The translations under genes were made by a program, and so were the position numbers. Shown one piece after another: positions 34,247 to 41,923 of a DNA stretch of 64,000 bases. The stretch spans positions 124,001 to 188,000 of the forward strand of contig NZ_JACXAD010000002.1 of NCBI RefSeq assembly GCF_014699115.1, written 5' to 3'. Within the stretch, counting starts at the first letter, position 1, and every line of letters starts with the position of its first letter. The notes under the pieces were generated by a model that had not been told where the DNA came from, ran no database searches, and worked only from the letters and a program-made list of their open reading frames with translations. Source of the stretch: Hymenobacter montanus. Its GTDB lineage: Bacteria; Bacteroidota; Bacteroidia; Cytophagales; Hymenobacteraceae.

Positions 34247-35071
34247 TCAGGCAACGGAGAGCTGGCCTAACTGAGCCAGAGCCCGGCGGATGAAAGTGGG
34301 CACGATGACGGATTCAGTCCGCTCGATGGTGTCGGGGTTGGCCAGCAGGTGCACCATTTCCTCGTATTTAGCCGCGCCGTACGCCGTGATTACCTGCTGC
34401 TTGCGTTCGTCCGTCAGCATGTAGCGGAGCATGCCTTCGCCGTCGGCTTCGGGGTGAAACTGCGTGCCGAACACTTCCGGGGTAAAGCGGATGGCCATCA
34501 CCGCGCGTTCGAGAGGCACGTGGGGGCGCTCCTTTTCCAGGCACAGCACTTTGGCGCCGAATTCCTCCATGCGGGTGTGGTTGAGGTGCGTGAGCTGATA
34601 ATCGCGCGAGTCGACAATAAAGAAGGGGTCGGGCAAGCCGTGCAGAAGGGGGTCGGCCAAGCCTTCAGTGGTGAGGTGGACCGGCAGCACTCCAAAAGAA
34701 GTGGATTTCCGGCGGCTCACCTGACCCAGGCCCAAATGCCGGCTCACCAGTTGAAACGAGTGGCAAATCAGCAGCAAGTGCTTTTTTAGGTCGTGCTGCC
34801 GGTTGTAGGCCAGCAGCGAATCGATAAAGTCGAAGTAACGAGGCTCCCAGGCTTCGTCCGAAGCCAGCGGGATACCGGGGCCCCCCGAGGAAACGTAGAG
34901 GTCGTACTCGAGGCCGGGCAAAGCATCCTCGGCCCGCACGTTAAAGGTGTCGACCTGAAAAGGCACCCCCGCCTCCGTTGCGCCGCGGCTCAGCAGTTGC
35001 CGAATACAGCGCATGCCTTCGTTGGGCGCGTTGTTGTACATATCCAAAATGGCAATGCGAACAGCCTCCAT
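34247..35071 (-). CDS. Class-I glutamine amidotransferase
   Basis: Start ATG at 35071 (MEAVRIAILDMYNNAPNEGM), 274 residues. It has the GATase-1 fold: YVSSGGPGIPLASDEAWEPR is the oxyanion-strand region, Cys103 in LLLICHSFQLVSRHL is the nucleophile, and His206 and Glu208 in FGTQFHPEADGE complete the triad. The enzyme would release ammonia from glutamine for a partner, or act as a gamma-glutamyl hydrolase. It sits between the GCS2 ligase and the second ATP-grasp ligase, so ammonia supply or gamma-glutamyl removal in that pathway is the natural guess. It is not a classical GMP or anthranilate enzyme. Confidence 0.85.
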   Translation of the reverse strand: MEAVRIAILDMYNNAPNEGMRCIRQLLSRGATEAGVPFQVDTFNVRAEDALPGLEYDLYVSSGGPGIPLASDEAWEPRYFDFIDSLLAYNRQHDLKKHLLLICHSFQLVSRHLGLGQVSRRKSTSFGVLPVHLTTEGLADPLLHGLPDPFFIVDSRDYQLTHLNHTRMEEFGAKVLCLEKERPHVPLERAVMAIRFTPEVFGTQFHPEADGEGMLRYMLTDERKQQVITAYGAAKYEEMVHLLANPDTIERTESVIVPTFIRRALAQLGQLSVA

Positions 35072-35210
35072 AAACCAGAAAATAAGCGGCCCCACGGGCC
35101 GGCAATAAAAATAAGCTAAGCCGTAGCTCGCGCCAAAATCGGTCCAAAAAAGAAGCAACGCCAACCGAGAGGCAGGCGTTGCAGGTGCAAAGGTAAAGTG
35201 ATTTATTATT

Positions 35211-36314
35211 TTACAGTCCGTAAGCAGTTTCGCCGATAATAAAATCGACCACTTTCGTCAGGTCGCCGGTTTCACGGAAGACCTTGAGCTGGCGGTCGGC
35301 GCCGGTACCCATCTCCATCATTTTTAGTACGTATTCCACCTCGTGCCGGCTGCCTAAATCGTCGACGACGTCGTCGACGAAATCGAGCAGCTCGAGGATG
35401 AGCCGGCGGGTGGGTACTTCCTGCTGAATGCCGAAGTCAATCATGCTGCCGTCGAGGCCGTAACGGGCGGCGCGCCATTTGTTCTCTTTGATCAGGGCGC
35501 TACGATACAAGCGAAAGTTGAGGTTCTGGGATTTAAGCTTGTATATTTTGGCCACCAGCGCCTGCATCACGGCCGCTACCGCGATGGTTTCGTCGGCCCG
35601 CAGCATCATGTCGCAAATGCGGTATTCGATGGTGTCGAAGAAGGGGTGGAGGCGGACATCCCACCAGATTTTTTTGCCGTTGTCGATGCACCCCGTCTTG
35701 ATCAGCAGCGCAATAAATTCGTCGTAGTCGCTGGCGCTGTGGAAATAGCCGGGAATGCCGGTCCGCGGAAACCGCTCAAACACCTTGGTGCGAAACGATT
35801 TATACCCGGTTTCGCGGCCTTCCCAAAAAGGCGAGTTGGTGCTGAGCGCAAATAAGTGCGGCAGGAAATACCGCAGGGCATTCATCATGTACACGCCAAT
35901 GTCGCGGTTCTCGATGCCAACGTGCACGTGCATGCCAAACACAAGGTTGGAGCGCGCCGCTTCCTGGAGCTCTTCCACGATTTTGTCGTAGCGAACGTCG
36001 GGCGTGATGGGCTGGTCTTGCCACCGCGAGAAAGGGTGGGTGCCGGCGGCCCCAATCCGGAGGCCCTGCTTATCGGCCAGCTCGATTACCTGGCGGCGCA
36101 GGTGCAGCACCTCGGTCCGGGCCTGGTCAATATTCTGGCAGATATTGGTGCCCACTTCCACTACGGCTTCGTGCATCTCGGCCTTCACCTGCTCGTGCAG
36201 GGTAATTTTGCCGTTCTCTACGATTTGCGAGAGGTGCGAGCGCAGTTCCCGGGTTCCGGGGTCAATGGTCTGAAATTCTTCCTCGATGCCGAGGGTAAAC
36301 GCGGGCATGGCCAT
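35211..36314 (-). CDS. Carboxylate-amine ligase (GCS2/YbdK family)
   Basis: Protein of 367 residues of the glutamate-cysteine ligase type 2 family. Visible are LGIEEEFQTID at the N-terminus (metal and substrate glutamates), EVGTNICQNIDQ, GTHPFSRWQDQ, VFGMHVHVGIENRDIG (metal histidines), RYFLPHLFALSTNSPFWEGR and EYRICDMM. The fold is glutamine-synthetase-like and makes an amide from a carboxylate and an amine with ATP. YbdK has weak glutamate-cysteine ligase activity; here the neighbours point to another small amide product. Start at 36314 or the ATG at 36308. Confidence 0.88.
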   Translation of the reverse strand: MAMPAFTLGIEEEFQTIDPGTRELRSHLSQIVENGKITLHEQVKAEMHEAVVEVGTNICQNIDQARTEVLHLRRQVIELADKQGLRIGAAGTHPFSRWQDQPITPDVRYDKIVEELQEAARSNLVFGMHVHVGIENRDIGVYMMNALRYFLPHLFALSTNSPFWEGRETGYKSFRTKVFERFPRTGIPGYFHSASDYDEFIALLIKTGCIDNGKKIWWDVRLHPFFDTIEYRICDMMLRADETIAVAAVMQALVAKIYKLKSQNLNFRLYRSALIKENKWRAARYGLDGSMIDFGIQQEVPTRRLILELLDFVDDVVDDLGSRHEVEYVLKMMEMGTGADRQLKVFRETGDLTKVVDFIIGETAYGL

Positions 36315-36409
36315 AGCTGACGAAGGAAAACTAAAATAAAGGATGGACCTAGTGGGCCCGGCGCGCTAAGCAGCACGTCGGGCCCAACCTGGGAAGCAAC
36401 TACGGCAAA

Positions 36410-37540
36410 CTACTCGGCCTTCTTGGCGACCGGCTTCTTAGCGGCCGGCGCCTTGGCCGGCGCCGCGGGAGCGGCAGCCTTTGCCGCCGGCTTCGCAGGG
36501 GCGGGCTTATCAGCTGCTTTAGGAGCCGCCTTGGTAGCAGCGGGCTTCTTGGCCGAAGTCGACTGAGCCACGGTAAAGTGGGTCTCGTGCGCGGCGGCGC
36601 GGTGCGGGTGCACGAAGGTGCCCCAGGTCAGGTTGTCCTGGCCGGGCCGCTGGGCCTGGGCCCGCTCAATAGCCATGTTGGCGGCGGCTTCTACCACCCA
36701 CTCGAAGTTTTTCTCACCCACCGAGTTGATATCGGCATCGGGAGCCGGGTTGCCGAAGTCGATGGCCAGCGGAATACCGTCGCGCACGGCAAACTCCACC
36801 GTATTGAAGTCATAGCCCAGGCCCTCGTTGAGCTTGAGCACGTATTCTTTCATGGTGGCAAGTAGCTTCTCGCCGGCCGGGCCAGTGGTTTTCATTTCGG
36901 TGGCGTAGCGCAGGTGCGGCTCGTTGCGGGGCTCGTAGGGCATGATGAGCACCTCTTTGCCGCCGATGCAGTAGCACCGGAAGTAGTCGGTGAAGTCCAC
37001 GGCTTCCTGGAAGAGCATCACCAGCTGGCCGGTCTCGTCGTAAGCCCGGAAGAAATCTTCGGGCGAGTGCAGCTTATACACGCTTTTCCAGCCGCCGCCG
37101 GAGTGGGGCTTCATGTAGGCGGGGAAGCCAATGTGCTGGAAAGCCGCCTCCCAGTCCATCATGGCCAGGTTGCGAAAGCTCCGCTCGCTGGTGTCGGTGG
37201 GGCGCTCCTTGCTGGGCAGCAGCAGGGTTTTGGGCACGGGCACCCCCAGGCGTACGGCCAGGGCGTTGTTGAAGAACTTCTCGTCGGCCGACCACCAGAA
37301 GGGGTTGTTGATAACGGCGGTACCCATCAACGCGGCGTTTTTGAGGTAGGCGCGGTAGAAGGGCACATCCTGCGAAATCCGGTCGATGATGACGGCGTAG
37401 TCGGGGGCGACGTGTTGTTCGACCTGCTCAATTTTCACGAATTCGGCGCGAATGTCAGCCGGGGCTTTTGCATTCACGCGGTCGATGAAGGCTTGGGGGA
37501 ACGTGTTTTCCTGTCCGAAAAGAATACCGATTTTTTTCAT
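36410..37540 (-). CDS. ATP-grasp (RimK-like) ligase with Lys/Ala/Pro-rich tail
   Basis: Protein of 376 residues. Residues 1-325 form an ATP-grasp enzyme: a pre-ATP-grasp domain (MKKIGILFGQENTFPQAFID), FPAYMKPHSGGGWKSVYKLH with Lys144 and a glycine-rich loop, and metal-site residues in NTVEFAVRDGIPLAIDFGNP (Glu249, Asp261, Asn264). Residues 331-376 are an unusual tail of almost only K, A and P (KKPAATKAAP, then AKAPAAKKPVAKKAE), like histone-H1-type or nucleic-acid-binding tails. The tail may be an anchor, an interaction arm or a substrate. It lies in the ligase cluster next to GCS2. Confidence 0.8.
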   Translation of the reverse strand: MKKIGILFGQENTFPQAFIDRVNAKAPADIRAEFVKIEQVEQHVAPDYAVIIDRISQDVPFYRAYLKNAALMGTAVINNPFWWSADEKFFNNALAVRLGVPVPKTLLLPSKERPTDTSERSFRNLAMMDWEAAFQHIGFPAYMKPHSGGGWKSVYKLHSPEDFFRAYDETGQLVMLFQEAVDFTDYFRCYCIGGKEVLIMPYEPRNEPHLRYATEMKTTGPAGEKLLATMKEYVLKLNEGLGYDFNTVEFAVRDGIPLAIDFGNPAPDADINSVGEKNFEWVVEAAANMAIERAQAQRPGQDNLTWGTFVHPHRAAAHETHFTVAQSTSAKKPAATKAAPKAADKPAPAKPAAKAAAPAAPAKAPAAKKPVAKKAE

Positions 37541-37689
37541 GGTTTGGGGTATTAGAGCAGAATAAGTGAAGGTTGCTCGGAAGTTTGGTAGTTGATTTTG
37601 GTAGTTGAGAGGTGGTTAGCTAGAAATGAGGAGTTGGTTCGGGAGCTCAGCATTGGGTTGTAATGCCGCCAAGGGCGGAGCATCGAGGA

Positions 37690-38394
37690 TTAAATGGTAT
37701 TCAGGTACTGCGGGAACATTTCGCGCCACACCGGCCAGTCGTGATTGCCAAAAGGCTTCACATCCAAGGTATAGCGAATGCCCTTGGCGCTGAGAATGCG
37801 CGCAATCTCAAAGGTCGACTCTTTGCAAAAGTCGTGTTCGGCCGTCCCCAGAATGATGTTCATCCAGTGAAAATGCTCGCTGTGGGCGCCGGGCAGGTAT
37901 TCGGGCGGGTTGTTGAAGTACACGTTGTCGTCGTGGTAGCCGTCGACAAACTGGCGGATGTCGAAGGCCGCACCCATGGTGAAAAGGTGCGCCACCTGGT
38001 TAGGGTGGCGGAAGGCAAAATTCAGGGCTTGATAGCCCCCGAAGCTGCAGCCGCTCACGCCAATCTTGTCGACGTTGCACTCCCGCTGGAGCATGGGCAC
38101 CAGCTCATCGCTCAGAAACTGGTCGTAGAGCACGTGGTTGCTCACCCGAATGGCGGGGTGCAGGTGCTTGGCGTACCACGAGTGCTGGTCGATGCTGTCG
38201 ATGCAAAAAAGCTTCACCCGGCCCGCCTCCACCAGCGGCCGGGCCGCCTCGATGAGCTTGAAGTCGCGGGCCTCGTTGTCGTGGCCGCCCGAAGTAGGAA
38301 AAATAACGACTGGGTAGCCCCAGGTGCCAAATACCAGCATGTCAATGTCTTGGCCCAGGTGATGGGAGTAAAAGCGGCGATGTTGTTCCTGCAC
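37690..38394 (-). CDS. Alpha/beta hydrolase, esterase family
   Basis: Protein of 234 residues of the esterase-D/Fes-like alpha/beta hydrolase group. VFGTWGYPVVIFPTSGGHDN is the first strand and oxyanion region, GVSGCSFGGYQALNFAFRHP holds the nucleophile serine, and the catalytic histidine lies in KPFGNHDWPVWREMFP. The start appears to be a GTG at 38394; no ATG is in frame nearby. It is the first gene of the minus-strand ligase cluster and faces a second esterase gene across the divergent gap at 38395-38535. Confidence 0.8.
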   Translation of the reverse strand: MQEQHRRFYSHHLGQDIDMLVFGTWGYPVVIFPTSGGHDNEARDFKLIEAARPLVEAGRVKLFCIDSIDQHSWYAKHLHPAIRVSNHVLYDQFLSDELVPMLQRECNVDKIGVSGCSFGGYQALNFAFRHPNQVAHLFTMGAAFDIRQFVDGYHDDNVYFNNPPEYLPGAHSEHFHWMNIILGTAEHDFCKESTFEIARILSAKGIRYTLDVKPFGNHDWPVWREMFPQYLNTI

Positions 38395-38498
38395 GAATGG
38401 GAAAGAAAAGAGGTGGAAAGAGGGAACTTTTTCAAGCTGTGCGGAAAACTAGTGAAAAATAACGGACGAGTAGCGGACAAACCGTTTTATTTAGATTT

Positions 38499-38531
38499 TT
38501 GGTCTTAACTCAGGTGGGCTGCGTTACTTTG
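38499..38531 (+). promoter_or_regulatory. Promoter-like -33/-7 pair before the esterase-DinB gene
   Basis: TTG at 38499-38501, 22 bases, then TTACTTTG at 38524-38531, one base off TAnnTTTG. The start codon follows after only four bases, which predicts a leaderless message. Confidence 0.45.
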
Positions 38532-38535
38532 TTTA

Positions 38536-40089
38536 ATGCTTCCCAATACCCTGAGTACCCCTACTGCTTCCGCCGGTCCCCGAATTTTGCGCGAAGTACT
38601 GACTTCCAGCTTCTTGGAGCGCGACGTGGAGCTGAGCATCCTCCGGCCCCCGGCCGGGGACGAAGCGAGTGGCCCATACCCGGTTCTGTACCTCAACGAT
38701 GGCCAGGACCTGGAACGCTTGCAGCTGCCCGCCACGCTCAATTCCCTTTACGCCCGGCAGGCCGTGCGGCCTTTCCTCGTCGTTGCCATGCACGCCAACG
38801 AGCGGCGGCTGCAGGAATACGGCACCGCGGCCTACCCCGATTTCAATGGCCGCGGCAGCCTGGCGGGGGCGTACGCGCAATTTGTGCTGCAGGAATTGCT
38901 GCCCTATGCGCAAGCCAACCACCAGGCCTCGCCCGACCCGGCCGCCGCCGTCATGGCGGGGTTTTCCCTCGGGGGCTTGTCGGCGTTCGATTTGGTTTGG
39001 CACCATCCGGAGGTGTTTGCGCGGGCGGGGGTATTTTCGGGCTCGTTCTGGTGGCGACACCGGGCCCTGGGAGCCGGCTATACGCCCGCCGACCGCATCA
39101 TGCACGGCCTTATACGGGCCGGCCAGCCCCACCCCAGCCACCGATTCTGGCTGCAAACCGGCACTCTCGACGAGCACAACGACCGCAACGGGAACGGCGT
39201 CATCGATTCCATTGAGGACTGCCTCGACCTGGTTGAAGAGCTTATCAAGAGCGGGATGAATGCCGCGGAAACCATTCGCTACGTGCACGTAGAAGGAGGG
39301 CGGCACCATCCCGATACCTGGGGACGGGTCCTGCCCGACTTCCTGGTTTGGGCGTTTGGGCCGGAGGCAACTGTGGCCGCCTTGCCGAAGCCCCTGCCCG
39401 TGGTGCGCCTGCAGTTCGACGCTGCTTTAACCCCGTCCATCGTGCCTGCCGCCGAAACCACGGCGGCGGCCACCCCACTGCTATTGCCGGGAGCCGCGCC
39501 GACGCCACCCGCCCCGGCTTCCGCTGACCTTACCCTTACTTCAACCATCACCACGACTAGCATGTCCACTGCCCGCCCCACGGAAGGAGATTTCCTACCG
39601 TACGCCGCCACTTACATCAACCTGGTACCAGCCAATGCCGACCCGCGGGACGTGTTGCGCGCGATAGGCCCGGAGCTGCACACCCAGCTTGCCAACCTAA
39701 GCGAAGCCCAGACCGAAAAAGGGTACGCGGCAGGCAAATGGTCGCTCAAGGAAATGCTCGCCCACCAAATTGATACCGAGCGCGTATTTGCTTACCGCGC
39801 CATGCGCTTCGCCCGCGGCGACGGTCAGGACCTGCCAGGATTCGACCAAGACGATTACGTCGCCAACAGCAACGCCAATGCGCGCCCCCTGGCCAGCCTG
39901 CTGACCGAGTACGACGCCACCCGCGCCGCCACCCTGGCCCTGTTCGACAGCTTCACGGAGGAACAGCTCGATCGTAGAGGCACCGCTAATGGCGGCCCCG
40001 CCACGGTGCGCGCCCTAGTCTACATGGTGCCCGGCCACGAGCTGCACCACCTCAACCTTCTGCGCGAGCGGTATCTGCCCATTTTGTAG
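38536..40089 (+). CDS. Esterase fused to a DinB-family domain
   Basis: Protein of 517 residues with two unrelated parts in one frame. Residues 1-280 are an esterase (enterochelin-esterase/esterase-D-like): VLYLNDGQDLERLQLPATLN, MAGFSLGGLSAFDLVWHHPE (nucleophile serine), then DTGTLDEHND-type and VEGGRHHPDTWGRVLPDFL (histidine). A proline/threonine/alanine-rich linker of about 60 residues follows. From Met343 the sequence is a DinB/YfiT-like domain: KWSLKEMLAHQIDTERVFAY supplies the first metal histidine and MVPGHELHHLNLLRERYL the other two. The two halves may be a fusion of once separate genes, and the Met343 start may still be used. Confidence 0.8.
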   Translation: MLPNTLSTPTASAGPRILREVLTSSFLERDVELSILRPPAGDEASGPYPVLYLNDGQDLERLQLPATLNSLYARQAVRPFLVVAMHANERRLQEYGTAAYPDFNGRGSLAGAYAQFVLQELLPYAQANHQASPDPAAAVMAGFSLGGLSAFDLVWHHPEVFARAGVFSGSFWWRHRALGAGYTPADRIMHGLIRAGQPHPSHRFWLQTGTLDEHNDRNGNGVIDSIEDCLDLVEELIKSGMNAAETIRYVHVEGGRHHPDTWGRVLPDFLVWAFGPEATVAALPKPLPVVRLQFDAALTPSIVPAAETTAAATPLLLPGAAPTPPAPASADLTLTSTITTTSMSTARPTEGDFLPYAATYINLVPANADPRDVLRAIGPELHTQLANLSEAQTEKGYAAGKWSLKEMLAHQIDTERVFAYRAMRFARGDGQDLPGFDQDDYVANSNANARPLASLLTEYDATRAATLALFDSFTEEQLDRRGTANGGPATVRALVYMVPGHELHHLNLLRERYLPIL

Positions 40090-40217
40090 AGGTACGGCAA
40101 AATTTCTACCTTCGCCCCACATACCATGTCGGCCCGCCCGCGCGTTGGGTCTTTCACCACCCAGCCCGTACTTCAGGCTACCTCTCAGACCCTCGTCACC
40201 TAACCTTCTTTTCAACC

Positions 40218-40334
40218 ATGGCTAAAGCACAAGACGCCCGTAAAGAGAAAAAGAAAGAGCCCGTTAAATCCATGAAGGAGAAAAAAGCGGAAAAAGAAGA
40301 AAAGAAAATAGCCCGCGCCCGCAAGCAGGAATAG
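40218..40334 (+). CDS. Small Lys/Glu-rich protein (38 residues)
   Basis: A 38-codon frame, MAKAQDARKEKKKEPVKSMK and onward to the TAG at 40332, composed nearly all of K, E, A and R. A TACCTTCG-like box at about 40105-40115 lies about 100 bases upstream of its start. Similar short basic-acidic proteins are common in Bacteroidota genomes and have no known role. It directly precedes the nested palindromic element. Confidence 0.6.
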   Translation: MAKAQDARKEKKKEPVKSMKEKKAEKEEKKIARARKQE

Positions 40335-40632
40335 GGACCACGGATTCGCTCGGATTTTTCGGATTGCACGGATTCTGGACCACGGATTCGCCCGGATTTT
40401 TCGGATTGCACGGATTTTGTGAACGGCGCGATAGTACCTATTAGCTTATGCTCGCCGAGGGCACAAAGGAAAAAGCCACTCAACGAGTGGCTTTTTCCTT
40501 TGAATAAATTTAAAGAAAGAGGTAGACTGCTATCGTCCACAAAATCCGTGTAATCCGAAAAATCCGGGCGAATCCGTGGTCCAAAATCCGTGCAATCCGA
40601 AAAATCCGAGCGAATCCGTGGTCCGTGGTTCA
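40335..40632. repeat. Nested palindromic element between convergent genes, copy 2
   Basis: This copy has two tandem outer units on each side (ACCACGGATTCGCTCGGATT and GACCACGGATTCGCCCGGAT types on the left, their complements on the right) and the same central hairpin family (AAAAAGCCACTC, AAC, GAGTGGCTTTTT). Its interior, including CTCGCCGAGGGCAC, matches the 28714-28935 copy when that is read in reverse. It lies between the small KE-rich gene and the AlbA_2 gene, ending at the latter's stop codon. Confidence 0.85.
40464..40502. terminator. Central hairpin of the second palindromic element
   Basis: The symmetric stem AAAGGAAAAAGCCACTC with GAGTGGCTTTTTCCTTT, AAC loop, gives T-runs on both strands and probably terminates both convergent genes. 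Confidence 0.7.
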
Positions 40633-41256
40633 GAGTGTATAGTAAGGTTCTTTTTCCTTGTCGTGGTGGCGAATGTAGCCGTGTAGCACCAATTTGATTA
40701 AGGTTTGGAAAGCCCGGCGCTTGCCGAAATTCACGAGCCTCATGTACTGGGCCAGGGTAATGCGCGGATGCTTTTTCAGGTGTTCGAGCACGGCCAGCTC
40801 CTGCTTGTTGAGGGGGATTTTTTCGAAGCGTGACTCGGGCTGCTGGCGCTCGAGCACTTTCTCGGTGAGGCCACTGGTTTGCACGCTGGCATCGCGCACG
40901 CGCACGTAGCCGCGCCAGTCGCCGGGCGCCACCTGGGCCCGGTGGGGCTTGTTGAAACTTTCGGGCACCGTCACGACCAGCACGGTGCGGCCATCTTCTT
41001 CCAGCTCCCGGAAACGTAGGGCGGTGAGGGGCGGCTCGATGTAATGCTGGGCGGCTTCGCGTAGCACGAACAGCTCTTCTTCGGCGTCGCGCACGCCCAC
41101 TACCCGGCCGGTATCGTCGACCCCCACCAGCACTTGGCCGCCCCGGGTGTTGGCCAACGACACCAGGGTGCGCGAAATCCGGTGCGGGTGGGTGGTTCTT
41201 TGCTTGAACTCCAGCTCTTCGCCTTCGCCCCGCGCAATTAGCTTGTGTAAGTCCAT
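40630..41256 (-). CDS. AlbA_2 (Schlafen-like) domain ATP-binding/regulatory protein
   Basis: Protein of 208 residues. The N-terminal 130 residues match the AlbA_2/Schlafen-core domain: GEELEFKQRTTHPHRISRTL, VSLANTRGGQVLVGVDDTGR and the RVRDASVQ strand. The C-terminal part is a winged-helix-like region (LNKQELAVLEHLKKHPRITL). In bacteria these are usually annotated as ATP-binding or transcriptional regulators; the function is not established. The stop codon lies at the border of the palindromic element. Confidence 0.8.
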   Translation of the reverse strand: MDLHKLIARGEGEELEFKQRTTHPHRISRTLVSLANTRGGQVLVGVDDTGRVVGVRDAEEELFVLREAAQHYIEPPLTALRFRELEEDGRTVLVVTVPESFNKPHRAQVAPGDWRGYVRVRDASVQTSGLTEKVLERQQPESRFEKIPLNKQELAVLEHLKKHPRITLAQYMRLVNFGKRRAFQTLIKLVLHGYIRHHDKEKEPYYTL

Positions 41257-41281
41257 GACCTACTATACGTATTGGCCACAC

Positions 41282-41316
41282 AAAAAATGCCGCCCTTGTA
41301 TTCAGGGGCGGCATTT
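41282..41316 (-). terminator. Terminator of the DUF3127 gene
   Basis: The hairpin AAAATGCCGCCCC with GGGCGGCATTTTTT on the minus strand ends in a run of six T, 64 bases downstream of the DUF3127 stop codon. Confidence 0.85.
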
Positions 41317-41379
41317 TCTGGGCTGCTTGGGTTACTTACCTGGTAGCCTCGGCGCTGGCTAGAAGCCACTGGCTAGAAG

Positions 41380-41799
41380 CTAGAAGGGTAGGTCGTTGTC
41401 GTCGTCGCTGGCGATGGGGGCCACCGAAGGCTGAGCCCGCAAGGTAGGATTCTGGTTCTGGGCGGCCGGGCGGGGGGCCGCCTGCTGACCGCCGCCGTAG
41501 CTGTTGCCGGCGTTGCCGCCCGCGGCCGGCTCGATCTTCCAGGCTTCCAGGTTGGTGAAATACAGCATCTGGCCGTTTTTGTTGAAGCCACGACCGCGCA
41601 GGTTGAAGGTGACCTTCACCTCATCACCCATTTTGTAGGGGTCAATGAGAGTCGTCTTATCCTGAACCATTTGAAACTTGATATGCTCGGGATACTGGCC
41701 ATCTTGAACTTCGAGTACGAACTCACGCTTGCGGAATTTCTCGCTTACCTGCTGTTCGTCAAATATTTCGTGCAGCCGGCCGGTTACGTCGTATGCCAT
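41380..41799 (-). CDS. DUF3127 single-stranded-nucleic-acid-binding-like protein
   Basis: Protein of 139 residues. The N-terminal 90 residues are the DUF3127 OB-like domain (VTGRLHEIFDEQQVSEKFRK, then KVTFNLRGRGFNKNGQMLYF). A flexible glycine/glutamine/proline-rich linker leads to the acidic end SDDDNDLPF, which matches the C-terminal tip of SSB that recruits DNA-repair proteins. DUF3127 itself has no proven function. A -7 box (TAGGTTTG) on the minus strand at 41837-41844 lies 38 bases upstream of the start codon. Confidence 0.85.
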   Translation of the reverse strand: MAYDVTGRLHEIFDEQQVSEKFRKREFVLEVQDGQYPEHIKFQMVQDKTTLIDPYKMGDEVKVTFNLRGRGFNKNGQMLYFTNLEAWKIEPAAGGNAGNSYGGGQQAAPRPAAQNQNPTLRAQPSVAPIASDDDNDLPF

Positions 41800-41836
41800 A
41801 AATGTAAGGTGTTTGGGAATTTTAAAACTTGAACAT

Positions 41837-41893
41837 CAAACCTACGAAAAAAAACATTAGCCATCGGCTGGCCGTTCCCACCGGCTACCTTTG
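41837..41893. promoter_or_regulatory. Divergent -7 boxes for DUF3127 and isoaspartyl peptidase
   Basis: Minus-strand TAGGTTTG (as CAAACCTA at 41837-41844) and plus-strand TACCTTTG at 41886-41893 face away from each other across 41 bases. Both fit the Bacteroidota -7 consensus; the -33 boxes are not clear. Confidence 0.55.
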
Positions 41894-41923
41894 GGGGCAT
41901 ATTTCCCCACTTTTTATTCTTTA

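Noticed and set aside
36413..36550. Lys/Ala/Pro tail as a separate histone-like gene
   Set aside because: It is in frame with the ATP-grasp domain without a start or stop between them.
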